Source of the DNA: Streptomyces sp. NBC_00358
Lineage (GTDB): Bacteria > Actinomycetota > Actinomycetes > Streptomycetales > Streptomycetaceae
NCBI RefSeq assembly: GCF_036099295.1
Contig: NZ_CP107976.1
Span: forward strand, 4,588,001 to 4,652,000
Direction of reading: 5' to 3'
DNA: 64,000 nucleotides
Below the pieces are notes generated by a model. That model did not search any database, was not told where the DNA came from, and was given only the letters and a program-made list of their open reading frames with translations. Each line of letters starts with the position of its first letter. The stretch's first letter is position 1. Made by a program: the position numbers and the translations under genes. Below, piece by piece: positions 44,368-52,814 of this stretch.

Positions 44368-46176
44368 GTGAACCGCGATCTCCCCCGCGATCTGCCTCGC
44401 GACCGCCCCGAAGACCCGGCCCGGGTCGCACCCCCGGCCGCTCCGCCTCCAGTCGCTCCTCCCCCGACCGCCTCCCCTCCGGCCTCTTCCTCTCCGGCCT
44501 CTTCCCCTCCGGCCTCTTCCCCTCCGGCCTCTTCCCCTCCGGCCTCTTCCCCTCCGGCCTCTTCCCCTCCGGCCTCTTCCCCTCCGGCCTCTTCCCCTCC
44601 GGCCGCGCTTCCCACGGCTTCTCCCCGGTCGGTTCCCCGGGCACGTTCCCGGGGCCTGGCACCGATCCTGTCCCGGGCCCGCTCCCAGGCCCGGTCCCCC
44701 GGCCTCTCCCGCGCGCTGCTGAGCGACCGGCCCCGGGCCGCCTTCCGCGACCTGGCCGCCGCGCTGGCCGCCGCGCTGCTCGTCCTGACGGCGGTGGTCG
44801 TCGGCTATGCCATCGAGCACAGCGACGGCACGCTGTTCGTCAGCGCCGCACCCCTGTACGGGCATTGGGGGCCGCATGTCGGGCCGGGCACCGCGGCCTC
44901 GATCGCCGTGGCCGTCGCGGGCGTGGCGTACGGACCGTCACTGGCCGCCCGGCTGCCCTGGCGCCCGCTGCTCTCCGCGGTGTGGGCCACGGCGACGGCG
45001 TGGACGTTCTCCCTCGCGCTGATCGACGGCTGGCAGCGGGGCGTGGCCCGGCGCCTCACCACGCGGTACGAGTACCTCCGGGTCATCTCCCCGGTCGACC
45101 GCTTCCACGACATCCCGGCCACCCTGCGGGACTTCACCCACCACATCCTCTTGCAGTCCCCGGACCACTGGCCCGCGCACATCGCCGGACATCCGCCGGC
45201 CGCCACCCTCACCTTCGTCCTGCTCGACCGGATCGGTCTGGGCGGCGGGGCCTGGGCGGGCGTCTGGTGCGTCACCGTCGGCGCGACGGCCGGCGTGGCG
45301 GTGCTCGTCACCGTCCGCGTCCTGGCCGGGGAGGCTCTCGCCCGGCGCGCCGCGCCCTTCCTCGCGCTCGCCCCGGCCGCCGTGTGGATGGGGACCTCGG
45401 CGGACGGCTACTTCGCCGCCGTCGCCGCCTGGGCCCTCGCCCTGCTCGCCCTCGCGGTCACCGGACACCGGCCACGGACGACGGGCCTCGCCGCCGGTCT
45501 CCTCCTGGGCCTCACCGCGTACCTCTCGTACGGGCTGACCCTGATCTCCGTGATCGCGGGCGCCGTCCTGCTGCTCGGGCGGCGTTCCAGGCTGCGCCCG
45601 CTCCCGTACACCCTGGCCGGACTCACCGTCGTACCCGTGGTGTTCACCCTGCTCGGCTTCAACTGGTTCGAGGCATATCACCTGTTGGTCACCCGCTACT
45701 ACCAAGGGGCGGGCGGTGTCCGGCCGTACGGCTACTGGGTCTGGGCGAACCCCGCCTGCACGGTGCTGATCGCAGGACCGGCGACGGTGGCGGGGCTGCG
45801 CAGAGCGGGGGCGGCGGTCCTGCGGATCGGGGCGGCACCGGTACGGCTCCGTACGACTCGCGCCCCGGAGGGCCCGTCTCCCGCACCCGGGCCGGGCACC
45901 CCGGTCCACGAGGAGGCCGCGGCCACCGGCGGACCAGAGGCCGCAGGCACCGCCGGACCCGCCCCGCGTCTCGCCGTCCTCGTCGTGGCGGCGCTGCTCG
46001 CCCTTCTCGTCGCCGATCTCTCCGGTATGAGCAAGGCGGAGACCGAACGCATCTGGCTGCCGTTCGTGATGTGGATGCTCCCGGCGGGGGCGTTCCTCCC
46101 CCGGCCCCGAGCCTGGCTCATCGCCCAGGCCGCCTTGGCCCTGCTCGTCAACCACCTCGTGCTGACGGGCTGGTGA
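44368..46176 (+). CDS. Polytopic membrane protein, possible GT-C glycosyltransferase
   Basis: 602 residues from a GTG with no ribosome binding site. The first 125 residues are disordered, including eight copies of a Pro-Ala-Ser-Ser-Pro repeat encoded by 15-base DNA repeats. About 11 membrane helices follow. A conserved loop, SPDHWPAHIAGHPPAATLTF, after the second or third helix resembles the HPP loop of GT-C mannosyl- and arabinosyl-transferases that use polyprenyl-phosphate sugars outside the membrane. A YVSYGL-like segment is also present (LTAYLSYGLTL). A function in the same glycan pathway as the preceding transferases is inference. Confidence 0.75.
   Translation: MNRDLPRDLPRDRPEDPARVAPPAAPPPVAPPPTASPPASSSPASSPPASSPPASSPPASSPPASSPPASSPPASSPPAALPTASPRSVPRARSRGLAPILSRARSQARSPGLSRALLSDRPRAAFRDLAAALAAALLVLTAVVVGYAIEHSDGTLFVSAAPLYGHWGPHVGPGTAASIAVAVAGVAYGPSLAARLPWRPLLSAVWATATAWTFSLALIDGWQRGVARRLTTRYEYLRVISPVDRFHDIPATLRDFTHHILLQSPDHWPAHIAGHPPAATLTFVLLDRIGLGGGAWAGVWCVTVGATAGVAVLVTVRVLAGEALARRAAPFLALAPAAVWMGTSADGYFAAVAAWALALLALAVTGHRPRTTGLAAGLLLGLTAYLSYGLTLISVIAGAVLLLGRRSRLRPLPYTLAGLTVVPVVFTLLGFNWFEAYHLLVTRYYQGAGGVRPYGYWVWANPACTVLIAGPATVAGLRRAGAAVLRIGAAPVRLRTTRAPEGPSPAPGPGTPVHEEAAATGGPEAAGTAGPAPRLAVLVVAALLALLVADLSGMSKAETERIWLPFVMWMLPAGAFLPRPRAWLIAQAALALLVNHLVLTGW
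44477..44604 (+). repeat. 15-base in-frame tandem repeat, eight copies
   Basis: The unit CCTCCGGCCTCTTCC is repeated almost perfectly and encodes SerSerProProAla units in the membrane-protein N-terminus. Copies differ at one or two bases only, so recent slippage is likely and copy number may vary between strains. Confidence 0.9.
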
Positions 46177-46200
46177 CCCCGCTCGAAGAGATGGGACGCC

Positions 46201-47439
46201 TCAGCGTTCGGTGTTCGCCGGCTGGGCGAGTGTCGCTCCGAAGACCAGGCCCACGGCGATGGCGGTGACGATCGTGATGAGTTTCAGCAGGTCGCGGAAG
46301 CCCTCGATGACATGGCCGCCGGCCAGGGTGGTCAGCCCGCGCATGCCGAGGGAGCCGACGGTGAGGGTGAAGAAGCCGGGCAGGAGCAGGACGAGCCGGG
46401 GCGGCTGCTTCGGCCGCAAGGTCAGCCGGGTCGCGGCGGCGGCCAGGACGGCGGCCGCGACGAACGTTCCGCCGGTCTCGCCGATCGCCTTGGTGGCGAG
46501 GGACTGCACGCCCACGGTGACGTACACGAGCACGAGCAGGGGCGGCAGCAGCCGGAACGGGATGGCGAAGGCCAGCAGCGTGCCGGTGGTGAAGACGATC
46601 CAGCTCAGGAAGAGGGCCCAGCGCGGGAGATCGGACGCGGCGGCGATGTCGAAGAGGGCGCGGGTGGAGGTGCCGGTGAGGAACAGGCCCAGCAGGACCC
46701 CGAGATAGAGCTGGACGAGGAGGAAGGCCGCGTAGACGAGCCGGATGGCGCCGGTGGTGATGTAGCCGGCGGCGAGTTCGGCCGCGGCGGCGCTCAGATA
46801 GTCGCCGGGGACGAAGTAGAAGAGCGCGGGCAGCATCAGCAGCACGGGGCCGCCGTGCGAGAGGTCGCGGGCGAAGACCTCGACGGTGATCACGGAGACG
46901 GTCGTCGAGACGACCAGCGGGAGCACCGTGGCGAACCGCGGGACCCGGTCCGCCGTGACGGCCAGCACGGCGGCGACGGCTCCGAGGACGGCGGTGGCGC
47001 CCACCTCGTACCACGTGGACTGCATCAACGGGGCGAAGCCCAGCGTGAAGAGCACGATGCCGAGCAGCTTGAGCCACCACGGGTAGGGCGGCCGGGACGC
47101 CTCGATCGCGGCCAGCCGCCGGTCCGCCTCGGCGACGCCGGTCCGCCCCGCCCGCACGTCCTCGACGAGCGGTTTCAGCGCGACGACCCGATCGAGCCGG
47201 AAGACCTCGGGCAAACCGCGCAGGGTCACCGTCCGGGTGTCGCCGCGGCTGCTGACGGTCAGCGCGGCGCCGTCCGGTACGAGCAGGACGGAGGCGTCGG
47301 CGCCCAGCGCGCGGGCGGTCTGCCGGACGGTGCGTTCGATCAGGACGGCGCCCTCGCCGCTGGACCGCAGCAGCAGCCCGGTCAACCTGGCCAGGAAGGC
47401 GGCGACTTCGTCCGGGGCGGCGACCGTGTCCGGTTTCAC
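46201..47439 (-). CDS. ThrE-family amino-acid exporter
   Basis: 412 residues from the GTG at 47439 with GGGAGG seven bases upstream. The frame runs on further but without starts of this quality. The ThrE architecture is present: an N-terminal cytoplasmic domain (DUF1212, residues 1-130, FLARLTGLLLRSSGEGAVLI) followed by ten membrane helices in two groups (DUF1212 and DUF3815). Corynebacterial ThrE exports threonine and serine with proton antiport. The same class is inferred here. It diverges from an amino-acid permease operon. Confidence 0.85.
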   Translation of the reverse strand: MKPDTVAAPDEVAAFLARLTGLLLRSSGEGAVLIERTVRQTARALGADASVLLVPDGAALTVSSRGDTRTVTLRGLPEVFRLDRVVALKPLVEDVRAGRTGVAEADRRLAAIEASRPPYPWWLKLLGIVLFTLGFAPLMQSTWYEVGATAVLGAVAAVLAVTADRVPRFATVLPLVVSTTVSVITVEVFARDLSHGGPVLLMLPALFYFVPGDYLSAAAAELAAGYITTGAIRLVYAAFLLVQLYLGVLLGLFLTGTSTRALFDIAAASDLPRWALFLSWIVFTTGTLLAFAIPFRLLPPLLVLVYVTVGVQSLATKAIGETGGTFVAAAVLAAAATRLTLRPKQPPRLVLLLPGFFTLTVGSLGMRGLTTLAGGHVIEGFRDLLKLITIVTAIAVGLVFGATLAQPANTER

Positions 47440-47722
47440 CGGCCGCCTCCCCTCGACGCGTGGCCCGGCACCGCCGGAATGGGCGCGGGGGTCCCCCACC
47501 AGCGTGCCGAGCGCCCGCCTCCCCGGGCGAGCGAAGCGGTCCGAACGGGTGAGGAGCCGCCGGAAGCCGACGCCATCCGCCGCGCACCCGGACGGTGACG
47601 GGGTCCTGACAGGACCGGGGCGGCCTACGGGCTCACCCGGACGGGTCACCCGCCGCGCGCCCCCACTCACCCGCCCGGAGGCTGGCCTCATCGCTTTCGA
47701 CCCACGAACAGGGAGGGGTCCG

Positions 47723-49192
47723 ATGAGCTCGATGGACATGCCCGCGGACACGCCACGGCAGACGGCGCGGGCCGCGCACGCCACCATGCCGGATGCGCCC
47801 AGGCTCACCTGGTTGACGCTGGCGCTGATGACGACGGCGTCCGTGGCGAGTCTGCGGGCCGCTCCCACCATGGCGGTGTACGGGCTGGCCTGCGTGTTCC
47901 TCTACCTCGTCCCGGCGATCGTGTTCCTGCTGCCGACCGCGCTGGTCTCCGCCGAACTCGCCTCCGGCTGGAACGGCGGTGTCTACCGCTGGGTGAGCGA
48001 AGGGCTGTCCAAGCCGCTCGGCTTCCTCGCCGTGTGGTGCCAGTTCGCGATGACGATCTTCTACTACCCGAGCCTGCTGGCCTTCGTGGCGAGCACCCTC
48101 GCGTACGTCATCGACCCGGCCCTCGCATCGAGCGGCCTCTACACCGCGATCGTCATCATGGTCCTGTACTGGACCGGCGTCTGGGTCTCGTCACGCGGCA
48201 CCAAGGCCCTCGCGGGGCTGTCCAGTTGGGGCCTGGTCATCGGCACCCTGATCCCCGGCACGATCCTCGTCGTGCTCGGCATGGTCTTCCTGGCCCAGGG
48301 CAACCCCTCGGCGGCGCCCATGACGGCGAGCCATCTGCTGCCCCAGTGGACGGGCCTGGCCAGCCTCGTCCTGATCGTCAACAACTTCCTCTCGTACTCC
48401 GGCATGGAGATGAACGCCGTCCACGTGTCGTCGCTGAAGAACCCGGCGAAGGAATACCCGAAGTCGATGTTCCTGGCGATGGGCCTGGTACTGCTGATCT
48501 TCATCCTGCCCGCGCTGGCCATCAGTTGGGTGGTCCCCTCCGACCAGACCAGCCTCACCGCCGGTGTCATGCAGGCGTTCGACGCGTTCTTCTCGTACTT
48601 CGACATCGGCTGGATGACTCCGATCGCGGCGGTGATGCTGATCTCCGCGTCGCTGGCCGGCATGCTGACCTGGCTCGCCGGACCGTCCAAGGGCCTGCTG
48701 CAGATCTCCCGCAGCGAGGGCTATCTGCCGCCGTTCCTCCAGCAGTTGAACCGGTTCGGGGTCCAGCAGAACATCCTGGTGACCCAGGGCGTCGTGACCA
48801 CGGTGATCGCGCTGGGGTACGCCTTCATCCCGAACGTCTCCAACGTGTACTGGATCTTCTCGACGATCACCACGCAGGTGTATCTCATCGTCTACCTGCT
48901 GATGTTCGTCGCGGCGATGCGGCTGCGGAAGAACCAGCCCGACCACCCGCGCGGCTACCGCGTCCCCGCGCTCAACGTGCTGTGCGTCGTCGGCCTGCTG
49001 TCCTCGGCCGCGGCCATGATCATCGGTTTCGTGCCGCCCTCGCAGTTCGGCGGCGGCAGCGTCCTGGTGTACGTCGTCATCATCGGCTCCGGTCTGGGCA
49101 TCCTCGGCCTGCTGATCCCGTGGGCCTTCCTGAAGTTCCGCAAGCCCAGTTGGCAGACGCAGGCCGCTCGCGAGGAGGAGGCGGGGGCATGA
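47723..49192 (+). CDS. APC-family amino-acid permease (glutamate/GABA antiporter type)
   Basis: 489 residues from the ATG at 47723 (GGGAGGGG upstream). Twelve hydrophobic helices have the APC fold. Features of the GadC-like subgroup are LTLALMTTASVASLRAAPTM in helix 1, SGWNGGVYRW, NNFLSYSGMEMNAVHVSSLK in helix 6-7 and WLAGPSKGLL. Such proteins exchange glutamate for GABA or import amino acids. No glutamate decarboxylase gene is in the window. It overlaps the next gene by ATGA and is the first of a three-gene operon with a small protein and a dipeptidase. Confidence 0.85.
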   Translation: MSSMDMPADTPRQTARAAHATMPDAPRLTWLTLALMTTASVASLRAAPTMAVYGLACVFLYLVPAIVFLLPTALVSAELASGWNGGVYRWVSEGLSKPLGFLAVWCQFAMTIFYYPSLLAFVASTLAYVIDPALASSGLYTAIVIMVLYWTGVWVSSRGTKALAGLSSWGLVIGTLIPGTILVVLGMVFLAQGNPSAAPMTASHLLPQWTGLASLVLIVNNFLSYSGMEMNAVHVSSLKNPAKEYPKSMFLAMGLVLLIFILPALAISWVVPSDQTSLTAGVMQAFDAFFSYFDIGWMTPIAAVMLISASLAGMLTWLAGPSKGLLQISRSEGYLPPFLQQLNRFGVQQNILVTQGVVTTVIALGYAFIPNVSNVYWIFSTITTQVYLIVYLLMFVAAMRLRKNQPDHPRGYRVPALNVLCVVGLLSSAAAMIIGFVPPSQFGGGSVLVYVVIIGSGLGILGLLIPWAFLKFRKPSWQTQAAREEEAGA

Positions 49193-49626
49193 GTCCCACC
49201 CGGTTCGCATCCGAGCACAAGTGGATCTACATCGGCGCGATCGTCCTGCTGCTCACGTTCGTCGTGATCGGGCTCGTGCGCTACGCGGCCATCACGACGA
49301 ACAGCAAGGCCGCGACGAAGGCCAACGAACTCGCCGACGCCGCCGTGGCGGCCGGCTACCGGCGCCCCGACACCGAGCTGATCGCGAGCGTCCTGGGCAC
49401 CGACGGCGGCCTGGTCTGCGACGACCCCTCCAGCGCCCTCAAGTCGGCGCTCTGGAAGATCAACGTGTCGAACGGCGCCGCGTTCGTCGGCCAGCGGCCC
49501 GTCATCGGCGACGGCAGCGCGCTCAAGGCCGAGGCCGCGATTCTGAAGATCTACTGCCCGGACAAGCTGGACACGTTCCAGGACAGGCTCGACACCCTGA
49601 AGACCGACGACACAGTGAGGCAGTGA
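49189..49626 (+). CDS. Small membrane-anchored protein between permease and dipeptidase
   Basis: 145 residues. One N-terminal helix (IYIGAIVLLLTFVVIGLV) and a soluble domain of about 110 residues, presumably outside, with Cys in GGLVCDDPSS and KIYCPDK that could bridge. No family is recognised. It overlaps the permease stop by ATGA and its own stop overlaps the dipeptidase GTG, so the three are coupled. Perhaps it is an accessory of the transporter. This is inference from position. Confidence 0.75.
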   Translation: MSPTRFASEHKWIYIGAIVLLLTFVVIGLVRYAAITTNSKAATKANELADAAVAAGYRRPDTELIASVLGTDGGLVCDDPSSALKSALWKINVSNGAAFVGQRPVIGDGSALKAEAAILKIYCPDKLDTFQDRLDTLKTDDTVRQ

Positions 49627-50987
49627 CGGTGTCCGAACTCGCCGAGAAGGTAGCCGGGTTGATGGGCCGCGCCAGGGCGGACCTGGCCGAGCTGGTCGCG
49701 ATCCCGTCCGTCGCCGACCCGCGCCAGTACCCGCCCGAGGAGTGCCACCGGGCCGCACGATGGGTGGCCGACGCCTTCACCGAGGCGGGGCTGCGGGACG
49801 TCCACCTCGCCGAGACGCCCGACGGGAGCCACGCGGTCATCGGCCACCGCCCGCCGCCGCCGGGCGCGCCCACCGTCCTGCTGTACTGCCACTACGACGT
49901 GCAGCCGCCGCTGGACGACGACGCCTGGACCACTCCGCCCTTCACCCTCACGGAACGCGACGGCCGCTGGTACGGGCGCGGCACCGCGGACTGCAAGGGC
50001 AACATCGTGATGCACCTGACCGCGCTGCGGGCGCTCGGCGACGACATCCCGGTCGGCCTGAAGTTCGTCGCCGAGGGTTCGGAGGAACAGGGCACCGGCG
50101 GTCTGGAGAGTTACGTGGCCCAGCACCCGGAGCAGTTCCTCGCCGACGCGCTGCTGGTGTGCGACACCGGCAACGCGGAGGTCGGCACGGGCACCGCCAC
50201 CGTCACCCTGCGCGGCCTCGCCAATGTCGTCGTCACCGTCGACACGCTGGCCGGAGAGGTGCATTCGGGCATGTTCGGCGGCCCCGCCCCGGACGCGCTC
50301 GCCGCGCTGATCCAGTTGCTCGCCACCCTGCGCGACCCGGCCACCGGCGCCACCCGCGTCGACGACCTCGACTGCGAGGGCGGTTGGGAGGGCGCCGGCT
50401 ACGACGAGAAGCAGTTCCGCGCGGACGCCGGAGTACTGGACGGGGTCCGCCTCACCGGAACCGGCACGGTCGCCGACCGGCTGTGGGCGCGCCCCGCCGT
50501 CACCGTCCTCGGCATCGACTGCCCTCCGGTGGTCGGCTCCGCCGCCGCCGTACCACCCACCGCACGGGCCCGGGTGAGTCTGCGGATCCCGCCGGGCACG
50601 AACCCGCTCACCGCCCGCGCGGCCCTCACCCGGCACCTCACCGAGGCCGCGCCCTGGGGGGCGCGGGTCACCGTCGAGGACGAGAGCACGGGAGCCCCCT
50701 TCCGGGCGGCCACCGACGGGCCCGCCTACACCGCGCTCGGGCGCGCCATGAACGAGGTCTACGGCAGGCCCATGGCCTTCCTCGGCCAGGGCGGCTCCAT
50801 CCCGCTGTGCAACGTCCTCGCCGAGACCTACCCGCGCGCCGAGATCATCCTCATGGGCGTGGAGGAACCCCGCTGCCTCATCCACGCGCCCAACGAGAGC
50901 GTCGACCCGACCGAGATCGAGCACATGGCCCAGGTCGAGGCACTCTTCCTGCGCGCCTACGCGGCCGTGGGGGGCCGCGGCCGCTGA
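49623..50987 (+). CDS. M20-family metallo-dipeptidase
   Basis: 454 residues from GTG 49623, which overlaps the previous stop. GTG 49629 is an alternative. Zinc ligands and catalytic residues are visible: CHYDVQPP (His and the supporting Asp), YGRGTADCKGN (bridging Asp), EGSEEQGTGG (catalytic Glu pair), LLVCDTG and the C-terminal His in CLIHAPNES. The lid domain has the conserved dimer His in EVHSGMFGG. It is similar to carnosinase/DapE-type dipeptidases that cleave dipeptides in the cytoplasm. With an amino-acid permease in the same operon it suggests peptide use or amino-acid exchange. Confidence 0.92.
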   Translation: MTVSELAEKVAGLMGRARADLAELVAIPSVADPRQYPPEECHRAARWVADAFTEAGLRDVHLAETPDGSHAVIGHRPPPPGAPTVLLYCHYDVQPPLDDDAWTTPPFTLTERDGRWYGRGTADCKGNIVMHLTALRALGDDIPVGLKFVAEGSEEQGTGGLESYVAQHPEQFLADALLVCDTGNAEVGTGTATVTLRGLANVVVTVDTLAGEVHSGMFGGPAPDALAALIQLLATLRDPATGATRVDDLDCEGGWEGAGYDEKQFRADAGVLDGVRLTGTGTVADRLWARPAVTVLGIDCPPVVGSAAAVPPTARARVSLRIPPGTNPLTARAALTRHLTEAAPWGARVTVEDESTGAPFRAATDGPAYTALGRAMNEVYGRPMAFLGQGGSIPLCNVLAETYPRAEIILMGVEEPRCLIHAPNESVDPTEIEHMAQVEALFLRAYAAVGGRGR

Positions 50988-51023
50988 CCGTGCCCACCGG
51001 CCCGCGCCGCGCCCGGACCCGGC

Positions 51024-51053
51024 TTGCGGGCGCGCGGACCGCCTGCCTATCGT
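51024..51053 (+). promoter_or_regulatory. Promoter of the HTH-TOBE gene, leaderless
   Basis: TTGCGG (51024-51029), 18 bases, TATCGT (51048-51053), then seven bases to the ATG at 51061. No ribosome binding site, so the mRNA should begin at the start codon. Confidence 0.6.
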
Positions 51054-51060
51054 CGCGCGT

Positions 51061-51456
51061 ATGCAGTCCTACACGATCGGCCAGGCCGCCCGGCTCCTCG
51101 GGGTGAGCCCCGACACCGCCCGGCGCTGGGCGGACGCCGGGCGGGTGACCACGCACCGGGACGAGAGCGGACGGCGGCTCATCGAGGGACGCGACCTCGC
51201 CGCGTTCTCGGTGGAGCTGGCCGGAGCCGGTGGCGAGGAGGGACTCACCTCCTACACGTCCGTCCGCAACGCCTTTCCCGGCATCGTGACCGCCGTCAAG
51301 CTCGGCGATGTCGCGGCCCAGGTGGAGATCCAGGCGGGACCGCACCGGCTGGTCTCCCTGCTGACCCGGGAGGCCGTCGAGGAACTGGGCCTGGAGGTCG
51401 GCGTGGAGGCCACCGCCCGGGTCAAGTCGACCAACGTGCACATCGACCGCGCCTGA
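51061..51456 (+). CDS. HTH-TOBE molybdate-responsive regulator
   Basis: 131 residues. A MerR/excisionase-type helix-turn-helix (YTIGQAARLLGVSPDTARRW, 4-23) is joined to one Mop/TOBE domain (residues 62-130, SVRNAFPGIVTAVKLGDVAA to ARVKSTNVHI), which binds molybdate or tungstate. This arrangement replaces ModE in actinobacteria. It probably controls modABC and molybdoenzymes nearby. The SVRNxFxG motif is the ligand-binding signature of Mop domains. Confidence 0.9.
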   Translation: MQSYTIGQAARLLGVSPDTARRWADAGRVTTHRDESGRRLIEGRDLAAFSVELAGAGGEEGLTSYTSVRNAFPGIVTAVKLGDVAAQVEIQAGPHRLVSLLTREAVEELGLEVGVEATARVKSTNVHIDRA

Positions 51457-51478
51457 GCGGCGGCCCGTCCACGGGCCC

Positions 51479-51570
51479 GTCGTCGCGTACGCGTGGGGGC
51501 GCCGGATTCACGAGACCGTCGTCGCGTACGAGGGGCGCCGGATTCAGGAGACCGTCGTCGAGTACGAGTG
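51479..51570. repeat. Tandem repeat at the 3' end of the formate dehydrogenase gene
   Basis: Two copies of a 36-39-base unit (GTCGTCGCGTACG to GCGCCGGATTCA and GAGACC, 51479-51517 and 51518-51553) are followed by a third partial copy entering the coding region. The dehydrogenase stop at 51544 lies inside the second copy. Confidence 0.75.
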
Positions 51571-52707
51571 GGCTCCCGTCCCCGCCAGCGCGCCCCCGTC
51601 GACGATCAGGTACTCGTCGCGGATCGGGGTGCCGTCCAGCCAGCACTCCAGGATCTCCCGGGTGCCCGCCGCGTAGCGTGCCTGCGCGGAGAGCGAGGAA
51701 CCCGAGATGTGCGGGGTCATCCCGTGGTGCGGCACGGTGCGCCAGGGATGGTCGGCGGGCGCCGGCTGCGGATACCAGACATCGCCTCCGTAACCGGCCA
51801 ACTGCCCGCTGACCAGCGCTCGTTCGACAGCGTCGCGGTCCACGATCCGGGCCCGCGCGGTGTTGATGAGATACGCCCCGCGCTTCATCGTGGCGAGCAG
51901 CCCGTCGCCGAACAGGCCCTCGGTCTCCGGGTGCAGCGGCGCGTTGACGGTCACGACGTCGCAGTGCGGGACCATGTCGGCCGCGGTCGGGTGGAAGGTG
52001 AGCCCGAGTTCCCGTTCGACGGCCTCCGGCAGCCGGTGCCGGTCCGTGTAGTGGAGCGACACGTCGAAGGGCGCGAGCCGCCGCAGCACCGCGAGACCGA
52101 TCCGCCCGGCGGCGACCGTGCCGACGTGCATGCCCTCCAGGTCGTACGAACGGGCCACGCAGTCCGCGATGTTCCAGCCGCCGTCGAGCACCACCCGGTG
52201 GGCGGGCAGGTAGTCGCGGACGAGCGAGAGCGTGGTCATCACCACGTGTTCGGCCACGCTGATGCTGTTGCAGTACGTCACCTCGGCGACCGTCACCCCG
52301 TGCGCGATGGCCGCGTCGAGGTCCACGTGGTCCGAGCCGATCCCGGCCGTGACCGCGAGTTTCAGGTTCTTGGCGGCGGCGATGCGCTCGGGGGTGAGGT
52401 ACGCGGGCCAGAAGGGCTGGGAGATGACGACGTCCGCGTCGGGCAGCTCCCGGTCGAAGACCGATCCGGTGCCGTCCTTGTCGGAGGTGACGACCAGGGT
52501 GTGACCGCGCTCCTCCAGGAAGCGGCGCAGACCGAGTTCGCCGGTCACGCTGCCGAGCAGCCGCCCCGGGACGAAGTCCGTGCCCTTCGGGGTGGGAGCC
52601 GTCTGACCGCCGGGGTAGTGGTCGATGACCGGGAGGTCGTCCCGGGCGTACGTCGTCGGGTATCCGTCGGCCGGGTCGTCGTACAGCACGCAGAGCACCT
52701 TGGCCAT
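51544..52707 (-). CDS. fdh: NAD-dependent formate dehydrogenase
   Basis: 387 residues. A D-2-hydroxyacid-dehydrogenase-type enzyme that oxidises formate to CO2 with NAD and needs no metal. All residues known from Pseudomonas sp. 101 formate dehydrogenase are found one position later: Pro98-Phe99, Asn147 (YCNSISVAEH), the NAD motif GTVAAGRIG (196-204), Asp222 (NAD over NADP), Arg285 (NTARAR) and His333 (TPHISGSS). A GAGGAG ribosome binding site lies eight bases before the ATG. A LysR gene is just upstream on the same strand and may activate it. It sits among molybdenum genes although it is molybdenum-free. Confidence 0.96.
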   Translation of the reverse strand: MAKVLCVLYDDPADGYPTTYARDDLPVIDHYPGGQTAPTPKGTDFVPGRLLGSVTGELGLRRFLEERGHTLVVTSDKDGTGSVFDRELPDADVVISQPFWPAYLTPERIAAAKNLKLAVTAGIGSDHVDLDAAIAHGVTVAEVTYCNSISVAEHVVMTTLSLVRDYLPAHRVVLDGGWNIADCVARSYDLEGMHVGTVAAGRIGLAVLRRLAPFDVSLHYTDRHRLPEAVERELGLTFHPTAADMVPHCDVVTVNAPLHPETEGLFGDGLLATMKRGAYLINTARARIVDRDAVERALVSGQLAGYGGDVWYPQPAPADHPWRTVPHHGMTPHISGSSLSAQARYAAGTREILECWLDGTPIRDEYLIVDGGALAGTGAHSYSTTVS

Positions 52708-52788
52708 GTCGCGGCTCTCCTCAACTCCGTTGTACGTAAGGTGCTTTCACCATCCTCGGAGTCAAATGCGCTGGTCAAAGCGAACGTT

Positions 52789-52814
52789 GCTATGTGCTGA
52801 TAGCCGCGGGCTAT
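52789..52814 (-). promoter_or_regulatory. Three-armed inverted repeat GCTAT/ATAGC before fdh
   Basis: GCTAT (52789-52793), N6, ATAGC (52800-52804), N5, GCTAT (52810-52814). It lies 80-105 bases upstream of the fdh start, overlapping the LysR stop codon. LysR-type proteins bind interrupted palindromes at such distances. Alternatively it is a short hairpin at the end of the regulator gene. Confidence 0.45.

Noticed and set aside
44355..44662. Minus-strand frames with EEAGGEEAGG or KRPEGKRPEG repeats
   Set aside because: Antisense of the 15-base in-frame repeat in the membrane-protein gene. They have no start signal.
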